Assembly: GCA_036504595.1 (NCBI GenBank)
Contig: DASXUX010000014.1
Location: 124,001-188,000 of the forward strand
Reading direction: 5' to 3'
Source of the DNA: DASXUX01 sp036504595
Lineage (GTDB): Bacteria; Planctomycetota; SZUA-567; H5-PLA8
DNA: 64,000 nt
Shown here one piece after another: positions 43,059 through 50,208 of this stretch. The first letter of the stretch is position 1; the number at the start of each line of letters is the position of its first letter. The notes below the pieces were generated by a model. That model was given only the letters and a program-made list of their open reading frames with translations. It was not told the origin of the DNA and did not search any database. A program made the position numbers and the translations under genes.

Positions 43059-43907
43059 TTAGTCCGCCTGCTGTGCCCCGCCCTTGCGCCGGCGGATAAT
43101 CTGGGCGTTTGTTCGAGCTTTCGGCTTGCGCGTCTTTCCGCCCTTCGACAGCACGCCCGACCGCGACTGCGGAATGTGGCCCTTGCTGCGTCCTGAACCG
43201 CCGCCCATCGGATGATCGACCGGGTTCATCGCCGAACCGCGCCCTTGCGGGCGCTTGCCGAACATGAAGCGGTTGCGACCGGCCTTGCCGACGTTCACGT
43301 TCTGATGGTCCAGGTTTCCGATCTGTCCGACCGTCGCTCGGCAATCTTCAGGAACGAAGCGCATTTCGCCGCTGGGCAGAACGATCGTGACGTTGCCGTT
43401 TTCTTTGGCCAGCAGACGAGCTTCCCCGCCGGCGGCCCGCACCATTTTGCCGCCGGAACCCGGCTGCAATTCGATGCAGTGAATCTGTGTGGACAGCGGC
43501 ATATTCTTCAGAGGCATCGCGTTGCCCACGTCAGGCTCCACGCGGTCGCCGGAAATCACCGTCTGCCCGACCTTCAGGTTCAGCGGAGCGATGATGTAGC
43601 GCTTTTCGCCGTCCTTGTAGTGCAGCAGAGCGATAAAGGCGGAGCGGATCGGGTCGTACTCGATGGCCGCAACCTTCGCCGGAATGCCGTCCTTGTTGCG
43701 CTTGTAGTCGATCTGCCGGTAAATCTTCGGGTAGGCGCTTTCCATGGCGCGGTTCGTAATGCGCCCATGAGCATTGCGACCGCCGGTTCGCGGAATGCGC
43801 TCGAGCAACGTCTTTTCCGGGTAGCCCTTGGTGAGTTCCTTGCGGAAGTCGATCACCGACGCGCCCCGGCGCCCTGGAGTAATCGGTCTGTAAAATCGCA
43901 ACGGCAT
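43059..43907 (-). CDS. rplB: Ribosomal protein L2
   Basis: A 282-residue protein: MPLRFYRPITPGRRGASVID, RGAS-like NAHGRITN, IEYDPIRSAFIALLHYKDGE, HCIELQPGSGGKMVRAAGGE, and the catalytic-centre loop MNPVDHPMGGGSGRSKG. L2 is required for peptidyl-transferase activity and subunit joining. Its N-terminal 60 residues are normal. It is separated from rplW by lepB. Confidence 0.98.
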   Translation of the reverse strand: MPLRFYRPITPGRRGASVIDFRKELTKGYPEKTLLERIPRTGGRNAHGRITNRAMESAYPKIYRQIDYKRNKDGIPAKVAAIEYDPIRSAFIALLHYKDGEKRYIIAPLNLKVGQTVISGDRVEPDVGNAMPLKNMPLSTQIHCIELQPGSGGKMVRAAGGEARLLAKENGNVTIVLPSGEMRFVPEDCRATVGQIGNLDHQNVNVGKAGRNRFMFGKRPQGRGSAMNPVDHPMGGGSGRSKGHIPQSRSGVLSKGGKTRKPKARTNAQIIRRRKGGAQQAD

Positions 43908-43991
43908 GTTGACCTCTAGTCTTGAGTCTGGAGTCTAAGAGTCTGGAGTCCGCGTACTGCTTTCCGCTGCCTCCCGCCTCCTCCATCCTGC

Positions 43992-44729
43992 CTACTGCTT
44001 ACTGCCACTGCCTACTGTCTTTCTTCCGAACCAGTTCCAGCAGAGATGTCCGCCTTGCCAGAACCGCAGTCTTACTATTCCTCGAATCTGTTCTTGCGGC
44101 ACGAAACCCAAACTCTGCCGCCCCATGATCCGCGTGTCATCGACGCGGCTGTCTTTGCTGGCGTCCCGGTTGTCGCCCATGACGAAGTACTGCCTGGGCG
44201 GAACCTTCAGCCTCAGAACCTGATGGGGATCGTGCATCTCGTTCGGGTACGTCGGCCCGAACTCGTCTCCCGTCAGCTTCTTTCCGTCTCTCCAAACCGC
44301 GCCGTCGTGAACCTCAATCGTCTCGCCCGGCAACCCGATGATCCGCTTGATGTAGTCCTTCGGCCGCCGCGGTATCTTGTCCACATCCGTCGCTTCGAAG
44401 ACGATCACATCGAAGCGCCGCACGTCCGAAAACCGGTACGTCAACTTGTCAATGAACAGCCGGTCGCCAGGGTGAAAGGAGGGCTCCATCGACTGCCCTT
44501 CAACCACCGAAATCTGAAAGATGAAAACGTAGATCAGCAGGGCCCAGATTCCAGCCCGCACCAGCAAGCCGACCCACTCTTTCAGCGCCGATCGTTCCTC
44601 GTCATCCTCCGCGTCGCCCACTTTCTTTGGCTCCGCGTCTTTCGTCTCTTCCCGTCCCCCCGTCTCCCCGTCGCCCCGTCCATCGGGTTGCGGAGAGGTC
44701 TCCGGCTTCACTTCCACCCGATCATCCAT
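43992..44729 (-). CDS. lepB: Signal peptidase I, inserted in the ribosomal operon
   Basis: A 245-residue protein. A disordered acidic N-terminus (about 1-48) is followed by one transmembrane helix (about 52-72, EWVGLLVRAGIWALLIYVFI). The catalytic Ser lies in QSMEPSFHPGD and the catalytic Lys in YIKRIIGLPGETIEV. The GDNRDASKDSR box and FVP are present. It cleaves signal peptides on the outer face of the membrane. The N-terminal DGRGDGETGGREE is encoded by a CCCCGTC-type octamer array (44645-44680). The position between rplW and rplB is unusual. Confidence 0.95.
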   Translation of the reverse strand: MDDRVEVKPETSPQPDGRGDGETGGREETKDAEPKKVGDAEDDEERSALKEWVGLLVRAGIWALLIYVFIFQISVVEGQSMEPSFHPGDRLFIDKLTYRFSDVRRFDVIVFEATDVDKIPRRPKDYIKRIIGLPGETIEVHDGAVWRDGKKLTGDEFGPTYPNEMHDPHQVLRLKVPPRQYFVMGDNRDASKDSRVDDTRIMGRQSLGFVPQEQIRGIVRLRFWQGGHLCWNWFGRKTVGSGSKQ

Positions 44730-44759
44730 CTACGTCCCCCGGGGCCGGGAGCCCTGCCG

Positions 44760-45095
44760 TTACATCAACTCGATCTGCTTCGAATCCGGCATCAAGCGCA
44801 CCACGGCTTTCTTGCGCTGGCGAGTGAACCCAGGCATGCGCGCGCCGCCGCGAAATGCTTTCTTGCGCGGCTTCACGATCATCGTGTTCACCATCATGAC
44901 CTTCACGCCGAACGCTTCTTCGATCGCGCGCTTGATCTGAAACTTGGTGGACTTCATATGAACTTCGAAGGTGTACCGGCCCTTCTTCTGTTCCGCGCCG
45001 GCAGAAACCATGTCATGGCTCTTCTCGGTCAGGACCGGCCTGCGGAGAATAGCGTATGAATCCTTCAGGAGCTTGCTCGCACGTCCGTGGCTCAT
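44760..45095 (-). CDS. rplW: Ribosomal protein L23
   Basis: A 111-residue protein: MSHGRASKLLKDSYAILRRP, VLTEKSHDMVSAGAEQKKGR, YTFEVHMKSTKFQIKRAIEE and MVNTMIVKPRKKAFRGGARM. L23 forms the docking site for trigger factor and SRP at the tunnel exit. The ATG overlaps the rplD stop (ATGA, 45092-45095), so translation is probably coupled. Downstream comes lepB instead of rplB. Confidence 0.97.
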   Translation of the reverse strand: MSHGRASKLLKDSYAILRRPVLTEKSHDMVSAGAEQKKGRYTFEVHMKSTKFQIKRAIEEAFGVKVMMVNTMIVKPRKKAFRGGARMPGFTRQRKKAVVRLMPDSKQIELM

Positions 45096-45718
45096 GCCTT
45101 CACCACCTCCGCCAGGTGTTCCATCGTGTCTTTGGTCAAAAGTACGTGTTTGTGTTTCAGGACTTCGTAGGCGTTCAGGTTTCGAGCGGGCATCAATTTG
45201 CAGCGTTCAATATTTCGGACGGACTTGATCAGAGCGGCGGCGGGCTTCTGGTCGGCGATGAGGCAGGTGCCTGTCGCCAAGCCCAAAGCCTTCAGGGCCG
45301 TCGTGAACCGCTTGGATTTCGGGGTGTCGTATGCGAGCGTGTCGATAATCTTGATTTGCTTGTCGAGAATCTTGGAAAGGAGAGCGGACTTCAGAGCTTC
45401 GCGGCGCATTCTCACCGGCATGTCCTGGTGGTAATCGCGCGGATGCGGTCCAAACGCGTTACCGCCGCCACGCCACAGGGGCGAACGCTTCATGCCCGCG
45501 CGGGCGCGGCCGGTGTGCTTCTGCTTCCAGGGTTTGACGCCTGAACCGGAACGCTCGGCCTTGCTCTTGGTCTTAACCGTGCCCACGCGCAGGTTGGCTT
45601 CATAGCGGATCACCGCTTGATGCAGCAACTTGCGGCGGACTTTTTCGCCGAGCATCTTCTCGTCGAACTCGAGCTGGCCGACTTCCTGGCCCTGTTCATT
45701 GAAGATCGGGATGTTCAT
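45092..45718 (-). CDS. rplD: Ribosomal protein L4, first gene of the operon here
   Basis: A 208-residue protein: MNIPIFNEQGQEVGQLEFDE, VRRKLLHQAVIRYEANLRVG, HTGRARAGMKRSPLWRGGGN, and AYEVLKHKHVLLTKDTMEHL at the end. L4 binds the tunnel and in enterobacteria represses the S10 operon. Here rpsJ and rplC do not precede it. It is preceded by a 475-bp region whose nearest 300 bp could fold (see 45719). Confidence 0.97.
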   Translation of the reverse strand: MNIPIFNEQGQEVGQLEFDEKMLGEKVRRKLLHQAVIRYEANLRVGTVKTKSKAERSGSGVKPWKQKHTGRARAGMKRSPLWRGGGNAFGPHPRDYHQDMPVRMRREALKSALLSKILDKQIKIIDTLAYDTPKSKRFTTALKALGLATGTCLIADQKPAAALIKSVRNIERCKLMPARNLNAYEVLKHKHVLLTKDTMEHLAEVVKA

Positions 45719-46020
45719 CGCTCATCCTTCTTTGTCACTGTGTCACGTGTCAGGAAGGCCGACAACATAACAAGGACGCTGACAAAACAAAAAAATTCGA
45801 CGCCGAAGGGATTTCTGGTTAAGGCATCCACAGACTGCGTGGAAACTGCCTTTCCGAAACACCCTTTGACTTCGACCCTGGGTTCCGTATTCGCCTCGGG
45901 CTCTGATCTTACGGGTATCTGCCCGCTTTCAAGCCCTTAAGGTCCTTGGTACTACAGCCCCGTAGGGAAATATCTTCTACACGAAACCCCCGCACCGTGC
46001 AACGTTGTTTTGTGAAAATT
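45719..46020 (-). ncRNA. Possible structured leader upstream of rplD
   Basis: No gene is seen from 45719 to 46193. On the minus strand the segment can pair in several places. GGGCT with AGCCC encloses CGGG-CAGATA-CCCG (about 45898-45938), flanked by CCT and AGG. GGCA-TCCAC with GTGGA-TGCC lies at 45823-45850. The composition differs from the pyrimidine-rich repeats to the right. A leader that lets L4 control its own operon is an inference. I tested it by eye against 6S, tmRNA, RNase P and SRP RNA and saw no convincing match. Confidence 0.3.
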
Positions 46021-46169
46021 CGCTCACAAAGTGAGAAATGGTGCGCTCCGTACCCAAATTCCGTCGTGCAGGCGTCCCCGCTCGCCTCTTCGCCCGTGCC
46101 GTTGCTCTTTCTTTCTGCATCCTTCCTCCCGCCGTTTCCCCCCCCCGTCTCCGCGTCAATCCGTTCCGT

Positions 46170-46210
46170 CTCCCTCCTTTCGAGGGAGAGCGGTTAGCGG
46201 TGAGGGGGCA
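46170..46210. repeat. Palindrome of the GAGGGAG family, forming a gene end
   Basis: CTCCCTC pairs with GAGGGAG (46170-46188) and is followed by CGGTTAGCGGTGAGGGGGC. On the minus strand the element supplies the last residues VPPHR and the stop codon of the gene ending at 46194. Confidence 0.75.
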
Positions 46211-47192
46211 CGCCACCTGCCTCAAAGATCGGGATTAGGTCGAGAACGAGCTCCAAACTAGGCACCCGCAATATACGGCACCCTTGATGAAGCATGAGTG
46301 ATCCACCCGCAATGAACTGGCTTTCCCCGTTACAAGGGTAGACGCCGTGAAGATCGAACAGCGGCAGCGGCCGGAGTTCCATGGCCCCCGATTCCGGGCA
46401 GATCACCGCCAATTCGTCTCCTCCAATGTGGCGGTAATGACTTCCGACAGAAAGCCACTTGGCATTGGCATTGTCCCAGTAGAGGTGGCCGTACCACTCT
46501 CTTGGAAAGTCAACCTTCCACAGCGCACGCCCGGAGAAATCCACGCACTCCATGTGGCTGCCTTTCGCCGTGCCGTTCCAGTCCCTCCATGAGAGGAGCA
46601 GCGCTGTTGGCGAAAAACCAACCGAGTCGATGTCTCTTTCAGTGGGTAACGAGAACAATGCTTGCTTTGTCTCAAGCGATATCAGCATCATCTTCTTTCG
46701 CGCGAGGCAGAATCCGAGCCTTCCATCTGGGCTACAGTGTATGTTGCTCGCGCCAATGGCTGGGAATGCTGCTTCGCGTCCATCAGCGGCATTGAGGAAC
46801 CTCGACGCAAGCTTTTCAAGCTCAACCGCGACTCTGGGCTTCGCGGGGTGATTGGCAATAGGCAGAATGCTCGATGCCTTCTTCAGATCTTTGCGATGCC
46901 AAGCGAGATTGCCCGCCAAGTCGAAAGCCCCGACTCCCCATTCGTAATAGCGTGCTGCGATAATAAGCGGTTTTGGTGCCAGCATCACTGCCAAAGCGCT
47001 GGGCTCGCCAAAGAACGGCAACACGAAGGTACCGATCAGGTTTCTTGCCTCGCAGTCGAAAATAAAAACACGACTGACTGCATCCCCTGAAATCGTCGCG
47101 TCCAGATCCTCACCGAGTGCAACCGCTACTGCCACGATCGCGGCATCCTGAGGGCTTCTGGCAGTCGCAGTAATCGTTGCGCGCATCTTCAC
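46194..47192 (-). CDS. Probable beta-propeller protein of unknown function
   Basis: A 332-residue protein. Repeating beta strands with phrases such as NIHCSPDGRLGFCLARKKMM, SVGFSPTALLLSWRDWNG and SGRALWKVDFPREWYGHLYW resemble WD40-like or PQQ-like propeller blades with the SPDG turn. No signal peptide or enzyme motif is evident, so it is probably cytoplasmic. The C-terminus VPPHR plus stop comes from a dispersed palindrome, so the original end may have been different. Its base composition is less GC-rich than its neighbours, which hints at transfer. Confidence 0.55.
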   Translation of the reverse strand: MKMRATITATARSPQDAAIVAVAVALGEDLDATISGDAVSRVFIFDCEARNLIGTFVLPFFGEPSALAVMLAPKPLIIAARYYEWGVGAFDLAGNLAWHRKDLKKASSILPIANHPAKPRVAVELEKLASRFLNAADGREAAFPAIGASNIHCSPDGRLGFCLARKKMMLISLETKQALFSLPTERDIDSVGFSPTALLLSWRDWNGTAKGSHMECVDFSGRALWKVDFPREWYGHLYWDNANAKWLSVGSHYRHIGGDELAVICPESGAMELRPLPLFDLHGVYPCNGESQFIAGGSLMLHQGCRILRVPSLELVLDLIPIFEAGGVPPHR

Positions 47193-47272
47193 CTCGTCGT
47201 AAACGTTTTATAGTGCCGCCGGAGCAATGACGGAGTATTCCATTTAAGATACTCTGTGCAAGGACCATCTTA

Positions 47273-48769
47273 ATGAAGACTCTTCTCCGCGTTCTGCCGT
47301 TACTCGTGCTTTACCCTTTTCTTCTCGCCGCCGAACCCGCTCGCCCGAACATTCTCTTCTGCCTCGCCGATGACTGGATGTGGCCGCACGCCTCGATCGC
47401 CGGCGACAAAGTTCTCCGCACCCCGACCTTCGACCGCGTCGCTCGCGAAGGCGTCCTGTTCAAGAACGCTTTCGTCGCCGCGCCGTCCTGCACTCCTTCC
47501 CGCGCCGCCATCCTGACGGGTCAGTGGCCATTCCGCCTGGAAATTGGAGCCCATCTCTATGGCACGCTTCCCGCCAAGTACGACGTCTATCCCGATCTGC
47601 TGGAGAAGTCCGGCTATCACGTCGGCCTCACCCGCAAAGGCTGGGCTCCCGGAGGCGTCACGGAAGGCGGGCGCACGCGCAACCCCGCCGGCCCCAACTA
47701 CAAGGATTTCGATGCCTTTCTCGCTGCGCGCCCCCAAGGCAAGCCTTTCTGCTTCTGGTTCGGCAGCCACGACCCGCACCGTCCGTACGATTGGGAAAGC
47801 GGCGTCAAGAGCGGCCTGAAGCTCGAAGACGTCTTCGTCCCGCCGTACCTGCCCGATTGCGAGACCGTCCGCAAAGACATCTGCGACTACTACTGGAAAA
47901 TCCAGCGCTACGACCGTGAAGTCGGCCAGCTTCTCGCCACGCTCGAGAAAATTGGCGAACTCGAAAACACCGTCGTCGTCATGGCCGGCGACAACGGCTG
48001 GCCCTTCCCGCGCAGCAAAGCCACCTGCTACGAGACCGGCACCCACGTCCCGCTCGCCATCCGCTGGCCGGCGAAGTTCAAAGGCAATCGCGTCGTCGAT
48101 GACTTCGCCAGCCTCGCCGACCTCGCGCCAACGTTCTGCGAACTCGGCGGCGTCACTCCACCGCAGATGATGAGCGCCAGGAGCCTGCTGAACGTTCTGT
48201 CCTCGGACAAATCCGGCCAGGTGGACCCCGCGCGCGACCATGTGCTCACCTGCATGGAACGCCACGCCTGGGGCCGCCCACGCGAGGTAGCGCCGGTCTC
48301 CGTGCCGGCCGGCGGCGGCTTCAACGGCTATCCCATGCGCGCCCTGCGCACAGACAAGTTCCACTACATTCGCAATTTCAAACCCGACCGCTGGCCGGCC
48401 TGCGATCCCAACGGCTATGAAGTCCCCGGCGCGCAGCCTTTCACCTATGAGAAACTCACCGCCAAAACGTTCACCGCGTTTGCCGATTGCGATGCGTCCC
48501 CGAGCAAAGCGTGGATGTTGCTTCACCGCGATGAACCCGCCGTCAAGCCGCTCTATCAACTCGCGTTCGAAAAACACCCCGCCCGCGAACTCTACGATTT
48601 GCAGAAAGACCCCTATCAGATGAAGAACGTCGCGGAAGACCCCGCCTACGCCGAGGCCGTCAAAACCCTCGACGCGCAGCTCATGGCCGAACTCAAAGCC
48701 ACCGCCGACCCCCGCGCACTCGGCGCCGGCGACGAATTCGACAAGTACCCGATCTACGGACGGAAGTAG
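47273..48769 (+). CDS. Exported sulfatase of the Cys type (sulfamidase-like)
   Basis: A 498-residue protein with a signal peptide (MKTLLRVLPLLVLYPFLLAA). It has the metal pair DD (D33, D34 in LADDWMW) and the modification motif CTPSR (C73-R77), in which Cys becomes formylglycine. GDNGWPFPRSKATCYETGTH and other sulfatase landmarks follow, and FGSHDPHRPYDW resembles heparan N-sulfatases. It would hydrolyse sulfate esters or sulfamates on polysaccharide in the periplasm. Near residue 340 the segment EVAPVSVPAGGG is encoded by a dispersed palindrome (48286-48309) inserted in frame. No maturase gene is nearby. Confidence 0.9.
   Translation: MKTLLRVLPLLVLYPFLLAAEPARPNILFCLADDWMWPHASIAGDKVLRTPTFDRVAREGVLFKNAFVAAPSCTPSRAAILTGQWPFRLEIGAHLYGTLPAKYDVYPDLLEKSGYHVGLTRKGWAPGGVTEGGRTRNPAGPNYKDFDAFLAARPQGKPFCFWFGSHDPHRPYDWESGVKSGLKLEDVFVPPYLPDCETVRKDICDYYWKIQRYDREVGQLLATLEKIGELENTVVVMAGDNGWPFPRSKATCYETGTHVPLAIRWPAKFKGNRVVDDFASLADLAPTFCELGGVTPPQMMSARSLLNVLSSDKSGQVDPARDHVLTCMERHAWGRPREVAPVSVPAGGGFNGYPMRALRTDKFHYIRNFKPDRWPACDPNGYEVPGAQPFTYEKLTAKTFTAFADCDASPSKAWMLLHRDEPAVKPLYQLAFEKHPARELYDLQKDPYQMKNVAEDPAYAEAVKTLDAQLMAELKATADPRALGAGDEFDKYPIYGRK
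48286..48309 (+). repeat. Dispersed palindrome inside the sulfatase gene
   Basis: It is identical at 23 of 24 positions to the intergenic copy at 36329-36352. In frame it encodes VAPVSVPA. The surrounding sulfatase fold continues on both sides. Confidence 0.85.
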
Positions 48770-48956
48770 GCACCTTCGGCGAGAAAGGCAAAAACAGCCG
48801 GGGCCGGAGCCGATGTTTCGCCGGAGGGATGCCATCTCCAAATTGGCCAGCGCCCTTTCCGTTTGCTGGCCGATCACCGATGCCAATGCGCCCGGATTGC
48901 GCGCACGCTACCGGCGTGATATAAGCGCGATGAACTACTCGTCGAAAGGCTGATTG

Positions 48957-49157
48957 ATGCCGCGCAAAGTTCATCAGTTGATTGCCGATCTTCAAGCGGC
49001 GGGGTTCGTGGCCGTGCCGGGCGGCAAAGGCTCACACCGTAAGTTTCGCAATCCGCGATTCGCCGGCTCGGTGATTTTAAGTGGCAAAGATGGCGATGAC
49101 GCGCATCATTATCAGGAGAAGCAAGTCCGCAACGCGATTCGCGAGGCCAGCAGATGA
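48957..49157 (+). CDS. hicA: HicA-family mRNA interferase toxin
   Basis: A 66-residue protein from the ATG at 48957. MPRKVHQLIADLQAAGFVAV then PGGKGSHRKFRNPRFAGSVI has the small dsRBD-like fold of HicA with the catalytic His in GSHRKF. The following HicB gene overlaps its stop (ATGA). Type II HicA toxins cleave mRNA and are silenced by HicB. It is the first of two Hic modules here. Confidence 0.85.
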   Translation: MPRKVHQLIADLQAAGFVAVPGGKGSHRKFRNPRFAGSVILSGKDGDDAHHYQEKQVRNAIREASR

Positions 49158-49390
49158 AAGCCGAGGACCGATACCTGAAATTCGTGCGCTGGAGTGACGA
49201 AGACGGCGGCTACGTCGGCTTCTGTCCGGATCTTTTCCCATGGGGCGGTGTCTGCCACGGAGACGACGAGCAACAGACCTACCACCAACTGTGCGAACTG
49301 GTGCGGGAGGAGATCGAGCAGCTTCAGGCTTCAGGCAGCGAACTTCCCGCCGCCACTACCCGCCCTATGCGCGAACCGGCCGGAGTTTAG
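49154..49390 (+). CDS. hicB: HicB-family antitoxin
   Basis: A 78-residue protein. YLKFVRWSDEDGGYVGFCPD, then LFPWGGVCHGDDEQQTYHQL, shows the degenerate RNase H-like HicB fold. The C-terminal helix (LCELVREEIEQLQASGSELP) is short and I see no clear DNA-binding ribbon-helix-helix. It neutralises the upstream HicA, with which it is translationally coupled by a 4-bp overlap. Confidence 0.82.
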   Translation: MKAEDRYLKFVRWSDEDGGYVGFCPDLFPWGGVCHGDDEQQTYHQLCELVREEIEQLQASGSELPAATTRPMREPAGV

Positions 49391-49491
49391 ACGGCAACCG
49401 GCGCGAAGGAGCTTTTTGTCCGCGCGCGCTCGGTGTTACGCGGGCCAGGCATCTCTTGCTCTCAGAGCGGGACGATGTTATCATCTCAAAC

Positions 49492-49731
49492 ATGAAGAAG
49501 CACCGGGAATTCGAGATCGACTATTTTCAGGATGAGGATGGATATTTCACAGCACAGATCCCGGCGATTCCGGGATGCATAGCCTCCGGAAAGTCCCTGC
49601 AGGAAGCCTACAAAAACGCGGTTGACGCCATCGAGAGTTGTCTTGAAGCCCGGCGCGTAGTCGGGGCAATGAAGCTGCGCAAACCGCGTTACGCTGGACT
49701 GAATCTCTACCGGCGCACCATCCATGCCTAA
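49492..49731 (+). CDS. hicB: HicB-family antitoxin, second module
   Basis: A 79-residue protein from the ATG at 49492 (MKKHREFEIDYFQDEDGYFT). AQIPAIPGCIASGKSLQEAY and KNAVDAIESCLEARRVVGAM are the classic HicB PxxPGCxxxGxTxxEA pattern. Unlike the first module, the antitoxin comes before the toxin, and its end overlaps the next gene by 8 bp. It has no added DNA-binding domain. Confidence 0.88.
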   Translation: MKKHREFEIDYFQDEDGYFTAQIPAIPGCIASGKSLQEAYKNAVDAIESCLEARRVVGAMKLRKPRYAGLNLYRRTIHA

Positions 49732-49942
49732 GCTTGTTCCGGTCTCGTACCGGAATCTGGCGCGCAAGCTGAAGCGCGCTGGATACATTGAAATCCGCAC
49801 TTCCCGACATCCGGTGTTTTACCTCGCAGAGAAGAATCTGACCATTCCGGTGCCTCGCCATCCGGGAGACGTCCCGAAAGGCACGTTGCGAGCGATCATC
49901 AAGGAGATGGGCATCAGCATCGAAGATTTCAATAATCTGTAG
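49724..49942 (+). CDS. hicA: HicA-family toxin, second module
   Basis: A 72-residue protein. MPKLVPVSYRNLARKLKRAG, YIEIRTSRHPVFYLAEKNLT, IPVPRHPGDVPKGTLRAIIK and EMGISIEDF match HicA/YcfA with the catalytic His in SRHPVF and the HPGDVPKGTLRAI segment. It is coupled to the HicB gene just upstream. Sequence is diverged from the first HicA, so the two modules are not a recent duplication. Confidence 0.88.
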   Translation: MPKLVPVSYRNLARKLKRAGYIEIRTSRHPVFYLAEKNLTIPVPRHPGDVPKGTLRAIIKEMGISIEDFNNL

Positions 49943-50058
49943 CCGGATGCCCCAAATGCGTGCTTCCTCGACGCCGCCCGTGGTCTCTCCAAAAGACAAC
50001 GAGCCGCTGAGGGTGCGTTTTCGCTAACCTGCATTTCTCTCCACTTGCTGCGTATCAC

Positions 50059-50095
50059 GGGCATCTTGCCCATGCGCACGGGCTGGAAGCCCGTG
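50059..50095. repeat. Two three-base-loop hairpins (GGGCA-tct-TGCCC; CACGGGCT-gga-AGCCCGTG)
   Basis: They lie at 50059-50071 and 50077-50095, in the 266-bp gap before the TIM-barrel gene. The cores share the CACGGGC sequence with the 18151 and 22551 elements. The remaining gap shows no gene. Confidence 0.85.
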
Positions 50096-50208
50096 GTACA
50101 GTGAGGAATGCCGGTTAGGTTTGCGGCAGCGCCGCAATTTGGCGCTCATTTCCCATCCCCGGCGTATACACAAAGGGCAATCGTCTAAACCATAGAGGAG
50201 GAACTCAC

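Noticed and set aside
45719..46020. 6S RNA, tmRNA, RNase P RNA or SRP RNA
   Set aside because: The characteristic conserved segments of these RNAs were not found on either strand, so only a generic structured region is reported.
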